Assembly: GCA_964605095.1 (NCBI GenBank)
Contig: CAZSBS010000080.1
Coordinates: 1-17,569, forward strand
Length of the DNA: 17,569 nt
Origin: JAUWQU01 sp964605095
Lineage (GTDB): Bacteria; Planctomycetota; Phycisphaerae; SM23-33
Direction: 5' to 3'
Part shown: positions 6,474-14,256 of the stretch, in pieces
Position numbering within the stretch: position 1 is the first letter of the stretch
How the letters are laid out: each line of letters starts with the position of its first letter
Made by a program: the position numbers and the translations under genes
The notes under the pieces: generated by a model
Database searches by the model: none
What the model saw: the letters and a program-made list of their open reading frames with translations, nothing else
What the model was told of the DNA's origin: nothing

Positions 6474-8798
6474 TCAGAATCCGCCGTCGTCGCCCCGGCC
6501 CTGGCCGCGGCCCGGTCCTGCCTTGATCTTGTCGCCGAGTTGCTCCGCCATCTTGCGGACGTTCTCCTGCCGCCGGCCCAGCTTGCCGTGCTCCGCCTTG
6601 GCCTGGTCGGCAGGCAGCTTCTTGTCGACAACCTGCTTGTTCAAATCGGCCGTGCGGCGATTGATGGCCATCTCCATGGTGCGGATCATTTTCAGTTCGG
6701 CGATGGGCGGCACCAGCGGCTGCTTGCCGCCTCCACCTCCCCCGCCTCCGCCGCCCCCGCCGCCGGCTTTCTTACGCCGATCGGCAAGCTCCTTGCGGAC
6801 GGCGTCGATCATGTCCTGGAGGCTGCGCTCGATTTCCTTTTGCACGGCCTGTGCCATCGTGCCGGGGTCCTGGGCATCCAGCAGCTTCTGCACGTCCTGC
6901 ATGTCTCCGCGCACGTCGCCGAGCACCTCCGTGAAGACCACCGACTGGCCTTCCTGAGCCAGGATAGCCCGGACCGTCTCGACGTCCTCGGCAAGCTTGC
7001 CCTCGGAGCGGCTGAGCTCGGAGAGCTTGATCTGCTCTGCGCGAGCGAACGTCGAATCCACAGCTCGCTTCTGGTCGGTCTCGCGGGTCGAGGCCGAAAC
7101 CGCCCGCTGGCGCTCCAGCACCTTCTGGAGCATCTGGTCGATCTTCTCCAGTTGCTCGGCCTGGGCAAGCTGCTCTTCCTGCTCGATGGCCTCGCTGAGC
7201 TCGTCGCTGGCCTTCTTCATCTCGTCGAGGGCCTTTTTCTGATCCGCGTTGGCCTGGCCGGACTGGCCCTTGCTCAGCTTGCCGGCCGCCTGGCTCATCG
7301 ACTTCGACGCCTCGCCCATGGGCTTGCTGCCCGGCATGTCGTCCTTGGCGGACATCTGCTTGCCGGTCTTATCCGCCTGCTCGGCAAGCTCGGACTGCTC
7401 ATCGGCCTGAGTCTGCGTGGGCTGCTTGGCCTTTTCCTCGATCAGACGCTTGAGCTCCGCGACCGTGAGCTTCTTGGTCTCCAGTTCGTCCAGGGCTTTC
7501 TGCTGCTTGTCCAGCGCCTTGTCGCGGTCCTTCTGGTCGAGCTTCTCGGCCGCGCCCTCCATGTGCTCCTTGGCCTTATCGAGGTTGCCGGACTTCTCGG
7601 GCTCGCCCGGCTTGCCGGGCTCGGCGCCGGATTCGCCGGGGCTATTCGCGTCCATGCCGGAATCCTTGGCGAGCTTATCGGCCGCGGCGGCGAGTTTGCC
7701 GGTCTTGTCCGCCAGGCCGCCCTGCTTCTCGGCCAGCTCGCCGCTTGGGCCGCCCTTGCCGGCGAGTTTGGCCAGGGCGTCCTGAACGGCCTTTTCGGCC
7801 TGCTTGAGGTCATGCAGGGCCTGGTCCTGCGGATCGGTTGCCTTGGAGGCCTCGGACTTGCCCAGCGCGTCGGCTGCCTCTTTCATCGCGTCGACGGCCT
7901 TGCCGGCGCTCTCGGCGGCTGAGCTGAGCGAGTTGGCTTCCTTGCCATCCTTGCCGCCGAGCCTCGCCGCCATGTTCGGGTCGGTGGCCGCCGCGGAAAT
8001 ACGCTTTGCCAGCTTGGCCGTCTTGTCGCCCAGTATCTTCTGCAACTGGCCGTTTATTGGCAGCTTGTCGATGGGCGTGCTGGCCGAGGCGCTCCGCAAC
8101 GTGGTCTGCCTGGCGATGGCGTCCTTGATCTGCGCGCTGATTTCCATAAGCTCGCGGACGACCTCGTCCGGCGGCGGCAGCTTGGAGGTCTTGTCCTTGA
8201 GGTCCTTCTGCTCGGCGATGATGTCGCCGAGTTGCCGGCCCAGGTCGTCAGCCTGCCTGCCTAACTCGCCGGACTTGTCGGTCAGGTTCGACTGCTGTTC
8301 GAGGGGCTTCTGGTCCTTCAGCAACTTACCGATGGTCTCGCGGAATTCCTTCATTTGCCTGATGCGTTCGAGGCGTTCGTCGAGGTCGAGGATTCCCAGC
8401 CTGAGCGTCTGGAGCACCTTCCTGAGTTCGCCAATGACCTCCGTCTGGGTGTTGGCCGCCGCGGCAGCCAGGCCGTTGCCCAGGAGCTTCGCCACCTTTT
8501 CCATGTCCTCGGCGATGAACGCCCGCTGCGCCTGCGCGACAGCCTCGCGCAGCACCTTGGCGGTTTGCGGCTCGGCCTTGTCAAGCAGTTCAGCCAACTC
8601 GATCATCTTGGCGGTGAGCTGCTCGAACTGGCGCTTGGTGAAGCGTTGCTTGGCGGCCTCCTCGACATTGGTGATTCCGGGCCTGGTTGCCGGCTCGGAC
8701 GCGGCCTGGGCCAAAGCCGACGACGGCGCCGCAATCACCGCAACCGCCGCGGTTAAAAAGGCCAGCCAGGTTCCTGTCGCCATTGGGTTGGATGTCAT
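6474..8798 (-). CDS. Large secreted coiled-coil protein of the Bat-type operon
   Basis: A 774-residue protein with a signal peptide (hydrophobic AFLTAAVAVIAAPSSALA, cleavage near residue 30). Almost the whole mature part is Ala/Lys/Glu/Gln/Leu-rich helix with heptad-like spacing, so long coiled coils are expected. About residues 385-410 form a Pro/Gly/Ser/Glu spacer, and 679-691 are a run of 13 glycines (codons at 6726-6764). No enzymatic motif is visible. TAGGAGA, whose TAG is the stop of the preceding DUF4175-like gene, acts as Shine-Dalgarno for ATG 8798; the intergenic distance is 9 nt, so coupling is likely. ATG 8783 is a weaker alternative. From general knowledge, such proteins accompany DUF4175-like genes in planctomycetes. 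A structural role next to the membrane complex is inferred. Several long plus-strand open frames over this gene are shadows of its biased composition. Confidence 0.8.
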   Translation of the reverse strand: MTSNPMATGTWLAFLTAAVAVIAAPSSALAQAASEPATRPGITNVEEAAKQRFTKRQFEQLTAKMIELAELLDKAEPQTAKVLREAVAQAQRAFIAEDMEKVAKLLGNGLAAAAANTQTEVIGELRKVLQTLRLGILDLDERLERIRQMKEFRETIGKLLKDQKPLEQQSNLTDKSGELGRQADDLGRQLGDIIAEQKDLKDKTSKLPPPDEVVRELMEISAQIKDAIARQTTLRSASASTPIDKLPINGQLQKILGDKTAKLAKRISAAATDPNMAARLGGKDGKEANSLSSAAESAGKAVDAMKEAADALGKSEASKATDPQDQALHDLKQAEKAVQDALAKLAGKGGPSGELAEKQGGLADKTGKLAAAADKLAKDSGMDANSPGESGAEPGKPGEPEKSGNLDKAKEHMEGAAEKLDQKDRDKALDKQQKALDELETKKLTVAELKRLIEEKAKQPTQTQADEQSELAEQADKTGKQMSAKDDMPGSKPMGEASKSMSQAAGKLSKGQSGQANADQKKALDEMKKASDELSEAIEQEEQLAQAEQLEKIDQMLQKVLERQRAVSASTRETDQKRAVDSTFARAEQIKLSELSRSEGKLAEDVETVRAILAQEGQSVVFTEVLGDVRGDMQDVQKLLDAQDPGTMAQAVQKEIERSLQDMIDAVRKELADRRKKAGGGGGGGGGGGGGKQPLVPPIAELKMIRTMEMAINRRTADLNKQVVDKKLPADQAKAEHGKLGRRQENVRKMAEQLGDKIKAGPGRGQGRGDDGGF

Positions 8799-8807
8799 GG
8801 CATTCTC

Positions 8808-11048
8808 CTATCGAGGTCCACCGGCCCCTGGGGATCCGGCAGGCTTCGTGGTGGGCTCGAAAACGGTGCCCGTTTCGGCTTCCTGCTTCTTCTTCAGAGT
8901 ATCAAGCAATTCCTGCGACCACTGGATGATTAGCTGGAGCTTGTTGGCCATCTCCTGCTTGCTCTCCAGCTTGGTCATTCGCTGGAGTATCTCTTCCATT
9001 CGCGCCAGCAGGTCCTTCTGGAGCCCTTCTACTGCCACCGCCTGCCGCTTGAGTTCCACCACGGCCTCGATGGCTTGGGTAGCGCTCAGGGCGGCGCGAA
9101 TCCGCTGTACGGTATTCTGAAGGTCTCTGAGTGGTTGGACGACTCCGGAGCGAATCTGTTCCCGCTCGGTGTCGGTTCCGATGCGGTTATATTTCATCTC
9201 CTCGACTATAGCCCCCAGCGTGTCGGCCGCCTTGGCGATCTCCGCGCCGACGCTCGCCTGGGCCGAGGCCGAGCTTGCAAGCTCGCGCCGCGACTCGGCG
9301 TCGACCTTGCCCGAGCCGAAGATCGCCGCCGCAACCGACGTGCGGGCGCGGGCCGACTCCTGAAGCGCCATCGCCTGGATGAACTCCAGCCGAAGCTCCT
9401 TCTGCCGGCGGACGAGGTCCTCCATGAGATCCTCGGGCTTGACGACGGTGAAGCTCATCGTGCCGCTCTGGCCGCGATTGGGGCCGCCAAACGACGCCGG
9501 CAGCGTGTCGTCGCCGTAGGCCGAGACGTAGATCGTCTGGTTGGGCTGGAACTTCATCGGCTCAATGTTCAGCTCGTGTGAGAGGTCCACCTCGTGCCCG
9601 GCGTCCGGCGGCAGGGCGACAGGGGCCGTGTTGGCGTCGTCGGGCTTTTCGCTTCGCGACGCGCGGACCGCCACGGCCGCGATGCCGTACTCGTCCCGCA
9701 CGACAAGCCGCAGCGGGATGATCGCCTGCGGGGTAATCCTCGCGCCGACGCCGGACTTCTTCATGTCCACCGTGGGCGCGTGGTCCGGCTGGACCTGGAG
9801 CAGGTACTTGGCGCCGCCGCGGTTGACGTGCCCGTCCGCGTCGGCCAGGGCGAACCGCAGCACGCGGGCCTCGGCCTTGTTCACCGGCGGCAGCTCGAAC
9901 TCGCCGACAAACCACGCCTCGCCCGCCGGGGAAGAGCCCCCGGCCGCGCCCCCGCCGGCACGGGCCTTGAGCTGCCCGGCGTTCTGGCCGTCAAGCTCGA
10001 TCAGCGCCGACGAAAGCGGCTTGTTCGACATCCCCTCGACCGCAACCCTCGACCCGGCAGGCAGGCTCAGCACGCCCGCCGAACCGTCGTAAGACTCAGG
10101 CCGGGGCATAGCGGTGTAACTCGGCCTGAAGACTGTGAACCGCACCTGGCGGAAGCTCGGCGGGTCGATCAGCAGCACTCGGTGCGGCCTGCGGGCGTCG
10201 CGGCGGTCGTCGCCGGCGACGGCGTAGAACTCGAATTCTTCCGGCACGGCCGGGAATATCTTGACGAACCGTTTGGGGTTATCGGCCGCCGGCTCAATGC
10301 GTTCCTCGGTCCGCCCGATTCCCCGGTAGGTCGCGTGCAATTCGGCGTACTGGGGAACGACGAGGCTCCTGTCCTCGACGCTGACGACGACGCGGAGGTC
10401 GTCGCCTCGCATGACGACGAAGTCGCCATCGCCTTCGACGTGGACGTACGTAGCCTGGGGCCAGGGCACGTCGGCAAGTAGGACGTTTCGCCAGAACCAG
10501 CGGTTCAGCAGGTCGCCCTGGAGGATTCCGAACCCCAGCAGCAGCCCCAGCGCGCAGCAGGCGACGGACCACGACCTGAAGATTCCTCGCCGCTCGACGA
10601 TCTGGCCAAACGGCAGCGGGCGGGCGATCGCGTTGGCCTCGGCGGCCATGTGCGCGATCATCGCCTCGCTTGCGCCGATATTCTCGGCCTGGCTTCGCCC
10701 GGAAAACAGCACCGCGCTTATGAGGCGGTCGCCGAGTTGGCCAAAGCGGCTTTCGACGAGCATCGCCAGGTCCGCCATGCCCATGTGTACCCGCAGCGGC
10801 GCCAGGAGGTTTCGCCAGAGAACCCACGCCACGCCCGCCAGCGCCAAGGCCATGATGACAACCCGCAGCGGGCGCTCCAGGCGCAACAGGTAGTCGAAGG
10901 CCATCGTGCCGAAGACCAGCGTCACCAGCGACACCACAGTCCAGGCCGCGCCCTCTACGGCCAGCCGACCCGTAAGCGCACGGCGCAGTCCGGCAAGCTT
11001 GTCGCGGATGTCCGGATGGAGAAGGTCAGGTTGTCCAGCGTCTTTCAT
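8808..11048 (-). CDS. DUF4175-like membrane protein
   Basis: A 746-residue membrane protein. Two transmembrane segments lie near residues 33-55 and 60-80 and a third near 159-178, the usual N-terminal layout of DUF4175-type proteins. The cytosolic-side loop contains LAMLVESRFGQLGDRLISAV, a conserved-looking stretch in such proteins. The C-terminal two thirds are exported beta-rich, Ig-like regions (about 190-530; e.g. VVVSVEDRSLVVP and LRLVVRDEYGIAAVAVRAS) followed by a helical, coiled-coil-prone end (about 540-725) and a Pro/Gly-rich tail. ATG 11048 is 16 nt after the stop of the vWA/amidotransferase-like gene. The stop at 8808-8810 forms part of the next gene's Shine-Dalgarno. No catalytic residues are evident; it is probably the membrane anchor for the secreted coiled-coil partner encoded next. 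Confidence 0.82.
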   Translation of the reverse strand: MKDAGQPDLLHPDIRDKLAGLRRALTGRLAVEGAAWTVVSLVTLVFGTMAFDYLLRLERPLRVVIMALALAGVAWVLWRNLLAPLRVHMGMADLAMLVESRFGQLGDRLISAVLFSGRSQAENIGASEAMIAHMAAEANAIARPLPFGQIVERRGIFRSWSVACCALGLLLGFGILQGDLLNRWFWRNVLLADVPWPQATYVHVEGDGDFVVMRGDDLRVVVSVEDRSLVVPQYAELHATYRGIGRTEERIEPAADNPKRFVKIFPAVPEEFEFYAVAGDDRRDARRPHRVLLIDPPSFRQVRFTVFRPSYTAMPRPESYDGSAGVLSLPAGSRVAVEGMSNKPLSSALIELDGQNAGQLKARAGGGAAGGSSPAGEAWFVGEFELPPVNKAEARVLRFALADADGHVNRGGAKYLLQVQPDHAPTVDMKKSGVGARITPQAIIPLRLVVRDEYGIAAVAVRASRSEKPDDANTAPVALPPDAGHEVDLSHELNIEPMKFQPNQTIYVSAYGDDTLPASFGGPNRGQSGTMSFTVVKPEDLMEDLVRRQKELRLEFIQAMALQESARARTSVAAAIFGSGKVDAESRRELASSASAQASVGAEIAKAADTLGAIVEEMKYNRIGTDTEREQIRSGVVQPLRDLQNTVQRIRAALSATQAIEAVVELKRQAVAVEGLQKDLLARMEEILQRMTKLESKQEMANKLQLIIQWSQELLDTLKKKQEAETGTVFEPTTKPAGSPGAGGPR

Positions 11049-11064
11049 TGTCGTTTCCGGAGGC

Positions 11065-13811
11065 TTAAGCCATGTTGTATTTCTTTCGCAATACCCACTC
11101 CGCCGTAAGGAGCAATACTATCGTCAGCAGCATCAGGTTTGAGTTCCACAGTTCCCGGGGCGCCTCTCGTACGGCGGTCTTGCGGTCGTCGGGTATAAGC
11201 CTGGCAAGGTCGTCGGCGCGGTCGATCGTCCTGAAGTTCTCAGCCCGCGTGGCGAGGTTCTCCATGGTGGCGCGGTCGGCCTCGGTCCGCAGCGCCTCGG
11301 CCTTGGGCAGGTCGATGCGGATGATCTTGGGCTGGACCTTGTCGCCGGCCAGCGGACCGCCCCTCAGCGCTGTCAACTGGAACACGCCCGTCCTGGAGGC
11401 CCGGAAGGTGGCCTTGTAGCGGCCAGGCTTGTCCGGCACGGCTTTGCAGACGATGGTCTCGCTCGCGCCGCTCTGGGTGTCGATCATCTCGACATCGACG
11501 GTCTCAGCCTTCCATGCGTTGTAGTTCTCGTCAGAGGCCTCGACCTCAATGGTAATCCGCTCGCCGGCCGAAAACTGGTCCCCGCCGGCTGTGATCACGA
11601 CCTGCTTGGCTCGCAGCGACGCCAGGTAGCGCACGACGTTGTCCCAGAATGCCTGGTGAATCCGGCCTTCATTGACATATCGCCATCGCCAGGTCTCGTC
11701 GAAGCCGACGTACAGCGCCCGCCCGACGCCAAACGGCTGGGTGGCCAGCAGCGGCTCTGGCTCGTTGCGGTCGGTGTGGCGGCCCGGGTTCGAGCTGACC
11801 GCCAGGACGCGGGCAAGCGGCTTGGCCTTGAGCACCGGGTGCGACCAGTAGATACCCGGCAGGATATCCCATATCTTGGCTGAGTCCGCAACCGTCGAGG
11901 CCAGGCGCGTGATGGGATGGTCCAGGCCGTAATCCGTAAGCCGCACCGGCCAGGCCTGGGGGCGCCGGTAAAGAATACGCTCGACGGTGTCGCCGGTGTT
12001 GGCGGCCGGGACCACGGGCAGCATGGCCGAGAGGTCCTCGTAGCTGCCCCTGGCGGACAGGACCAGGTCGGAGTACTTCCCGCCGGCGACGTAGCAGAGC
12101 CCGCCGCCGTGGGCCTCGACGAACTTTCGGAGAATCTTGATGAAGTTCTCGTCGAAGCCGTCGAGTGTCGGCTGGGGGTCGCAGAGGATCACGACGTCGT
12201 AGCCTGGGTACGGTTTGCCTCCCGGCGAGCCGGCCAGCTCCGCGAGCTCTTTCGGCAAGTGGTCGATTTTCATACCCGTCGAGGCGAGTTGGTTGACTTC
12301 CTTGTCGGCATCCTGCTGCCAGACGCTGAGGCGGTAAAGGTCCGGCTGGCGGTGCAGGAAGTTGCGGATGTACTGGAACTCCCATCCGGCGCCGCCGCTG
12401 ATAATCAAAACGCGGATTTTCTCGTCGGAGACGTCCACGGGCGCTTCGGCCTGGTTGTCCTCGAGGTTCCGCTCGTCGGGGTGCGGCTCGACGACGGCGC
12501 GGTAGATGAACCTGCCGATCATCTCCGGCTCGACCTCCAGCGCCACCGTCTGTACGCCGTGACTGATGCCGCCCACAGCGGATGAGCCGGCGGCGCCCTC
12601 GCCGTCCAGCCGGACTGTCTTGGCGATGCCGGTGTCGGTCCNNNNNNNNNNNNNNNNNNNNNNNNNNNNNNNNNNNNNNNNNNNNNNNNNNNNNNNNNNN
12701 NNNNNNNNNNNNNNNNNNNNNNNNNNNNNNNNNNNNNNNNNCCGGCGGCGCCCTCGCCGTCCAGCCGGACTGTCTTGGCGATGCCGGTGTCGGTCCAGTC
12801 GTCCTTGTCGGCGGGCTTTCGAAGCAGCTTGACCCGCACCTGCTGCCCGGTGAGGTTTCGATGCGCCAGCACCACCGAGAACTCGGTGTGTGCGCCGCGC
12901 CTTACCTCCCTGGGCGCCTGCAAGCCGGTTACCGAGACGTTCTTTGGCGGCGTCGGGTCGCCGACGAGCACGGGGTAGATTCGCAGCCCGCGATGGTTGG
13001 CGTATGCCATCGCGTCGGCCAGGCGGTCCTCGCCGCTTCGTGTGGTCATCTGCCCGTCACTGATCATCACTATGCCGGCGATCCGCCTGCCTAGCACGCT
13101 TTCCATCGAGTCACGCAGCGCCGCCGGCAGGTCCGTCTCGAAGCCCGAACTGGTCAGGCGGGCGAGGATATCCCGCGGCGTGGCCGGGGCACTTGTGGGC
13201 TGGGTCGTGGCGGCCTGGCCCTGTGCCTCCGCGATCCCCGCCGGGCCCGCGAGCCGGCCTAGCGGGCGCGTGTACGCCTCCCGGCCCTGCTTGTCGGTCG
13301 AGAACCGCATGAGCATCAGCGGGTGATTCTCCGCGAGCTTTTCCACCAGCCCACCCTGGCGGCCCAGGACGCGGCGGACGATGTCCGTACGTGAGACGTT
13401 CTCCAAGTCGGCCCGGTCGGCGCCCATGATGGCCGAAAGCGAGGCCCGCTCGTTGGCGTCGCCGTAGCGGTCGGTGAAGGACATGGACCGGCTGTCGTCT
13501 ATCAGCAGCACGACGCTCGAATACACCGTCTTGGCCGTACGCTGCACGATGGCTGGGCGGAACAGCACGCTAAGCACCAGCAGGCAGATCAGCACGCGGA
13601 TGGTCGCCAGCGAGGCCTTGACGCCCGGCGGGTTGTCGCCCTCGCGCCTGTAGCTGCGGACAATGAGATACACCATTGCCAGGAACAGCACGATCAGCAG
13701 CAGGTTGACGTAATTGCCGTAGCCGGCGACAAACCCGAATCGCCAGTTGCCCTCGCCGACAAGCTCGGCCGGGTCGCTGCCCAACAACCATGTCACTATT
13801 TGCTTGATCAT
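11065..13811 (-). CDS. Membrane protein with vWA and glutamine-amidotransferase-like domains (split by a scaffold gap)
   Basis: Two open frames, 13811 down to the N-run and the N-run down to 11065, are one gene. With the 100 Ns and one of the two identical 55-nt flanks removed, the frame is continuous for 863 residues. Two transmembrane segments lie near 33-52 and 70-84. A vWA domain follows with MIDAS DDSRS at 105-109, a candidate MIDAS Thr in FETDLPAAL, and VMISDGQ. Then come Ig-like beta regions (about 285-400) and a class I amidotransferase-like fold beginning VLIISGGAGWEFQYIRN (about 415) with YDVVILCDPQP, GGGLCYVAGG and FGVGRALYVGFDETWRWR; I see no Cys-His-Glu triad, so it is probably non-catalytic. 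A second beta region and a last transmembrane helix (MLLTIVLLLTAEWVL) close the protein. It resembles large BatB-like planctomycete proteins. Metal-dependent protein binding by the vWA domain is family knowledge; its partner is unknown. Confidence 0.88.
12587..12796. other. Scaffold gap (100 N) with a duplicated 55-nt flank
   Basis: N occupies 12642-12741. The 55 nt before it (12587-12641) and after it (12742-12796) are identical. Two contig ends sharing an exact k-length overlap and then joined with a fixed-size N spacer is a typical assembly artefact; 55 is a usual k-mer size. The offset between copies is 155 nt, which shifts the frame, and this explains why the gene appears split. Coordinates to the right of the gap are probably 155 nt too high. 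Confidence 0.92.
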
Positions 13812-13845
13812 CCCTGTGCCTGTTTCATCCGGAAGCTTTGTTGTT

Positions 13846-14085
13846 CGCCCCGGATGGGGCGTCGGATTGTAGCCACGGGTGAAGCAACGCCCACCGGGCG
13901 TTGTGGAACCCGTGGTAGTCGGTCAATTTGGAAATCCGCCCCGAGCGGGGTGGAGGAGCCTCTCCTTCGCCCCATCCGGGGCGAGCGAAAAAAAGCGATC
14001 CCTCTCCACGGGTTGCGCTTCGTCCCGACGTCACGTCGGGACTTCGCTTCACCCGTGGCTACACCCCTTCGCCCCATCCGGGGCG
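13846..14085. repeat. Composite inverted-repeat element in the operon spacer
   Basis: The outer arms are 40 nt long: CGCCCCGGATGGGGCG (13846-13861) is inverted at 14070-14085, and an 18-nt block TGTAGCCACGGGTGAAGC (13868-13885) is inverted at 14046-14063, with unrelated 6-nt spacers in both arms. A third copy of the 16-nt block, in the right-arm orientation, sits at 13968-13983. Each arm carries a nested cruciform: CCACGGGT/ACCCGTGG (13873-13880/13908-13915) around AACGCCC-ACC-GGGCGTT (13886-13902) on the left, and CCACGGGT/ACCCGTGG (14006-14013/14051-14058) around GTCCCGACGT-C-ACGTCGGGAC (14022-14042) on the right. No protein-coding capacity is credible. The spacer from 13812 to 14256 otherwise holds only the hairpin at 14163-14185 and the triplet tract. 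Confidence 0.85.
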
Positions 14086-14162
14086 GCAGCGAGCTTACCC
14101 AAGCACTTGGGCCTACTTCCTGGTTACTGACTGCTATTCGATTCATATTGTCTCTGCGCCTC

Positions 14163-14185
14163 CCGCAGGGCCCTTCGGGCTGCGG
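14163..14185. other. GC-rich hairpin downstream of the BatA-like gene
   Basis: CCGCAG (14163-14168) pairs with CTGCGG (14180-14185), enclosing CCC-TTC-GGG with a GG bulge. It lies 72 nt beyond the stop of the BatA-like gene on the minus strand. No T-run follows in that direction, so a termination role is weakly supported; it may belong to the surrounding repeat cluster. A lone CTCTGCG unit at 14152-14158 lies beside it. Confidence 0.4.
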
Positions 14186-14192
14186 TAATCAG

Positions 14193-14240
14193 CTTCTTCT
14201 TCTTCTTCTTCTTCTTCTTCTTCTGCTGCTGCTGCTGCTG
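14193..14240. repeat. Triplet microsatellite (CTT)10(CTG)6
   Basis: Ten perfect CTT units (14193-14222) run directly into six perfect CTG units (14223-14240). On the coding strand of the operon this reads (CAG)6(AAG)10, starting 16 nt after the BatA-like gene's TAA (14257-14259) and in the same reading phase. The A/G-rich composition matches the purine tract that follows the CGCAGAG repeat at 76-110, so the two may belong to one composite unit. Confidence 0.9.
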
Positions 14241-14256
14241 CTTCTCTTGCTTCCTC

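Noticed and set aside
12566..13094. Open frames running through the N-run
   Set aside because: They depend on undefined bases and on the duplicated 55-nt flank; they are assembly artefacts.
13846..14085. CRISPR array
   Set aside because: Repeats are inverted and nested rather than direct and regularly spaced, there are no equal-length spacers, and no cas gene is present.
13834..14096. AGCTT direct repeat flanking the operon-spacer element as a target-site duplication
   Set aside because: Only 5 nt, and separated from the arms by 6-7 nt on each side; too weak compared with the GATGTT pair at the other element.
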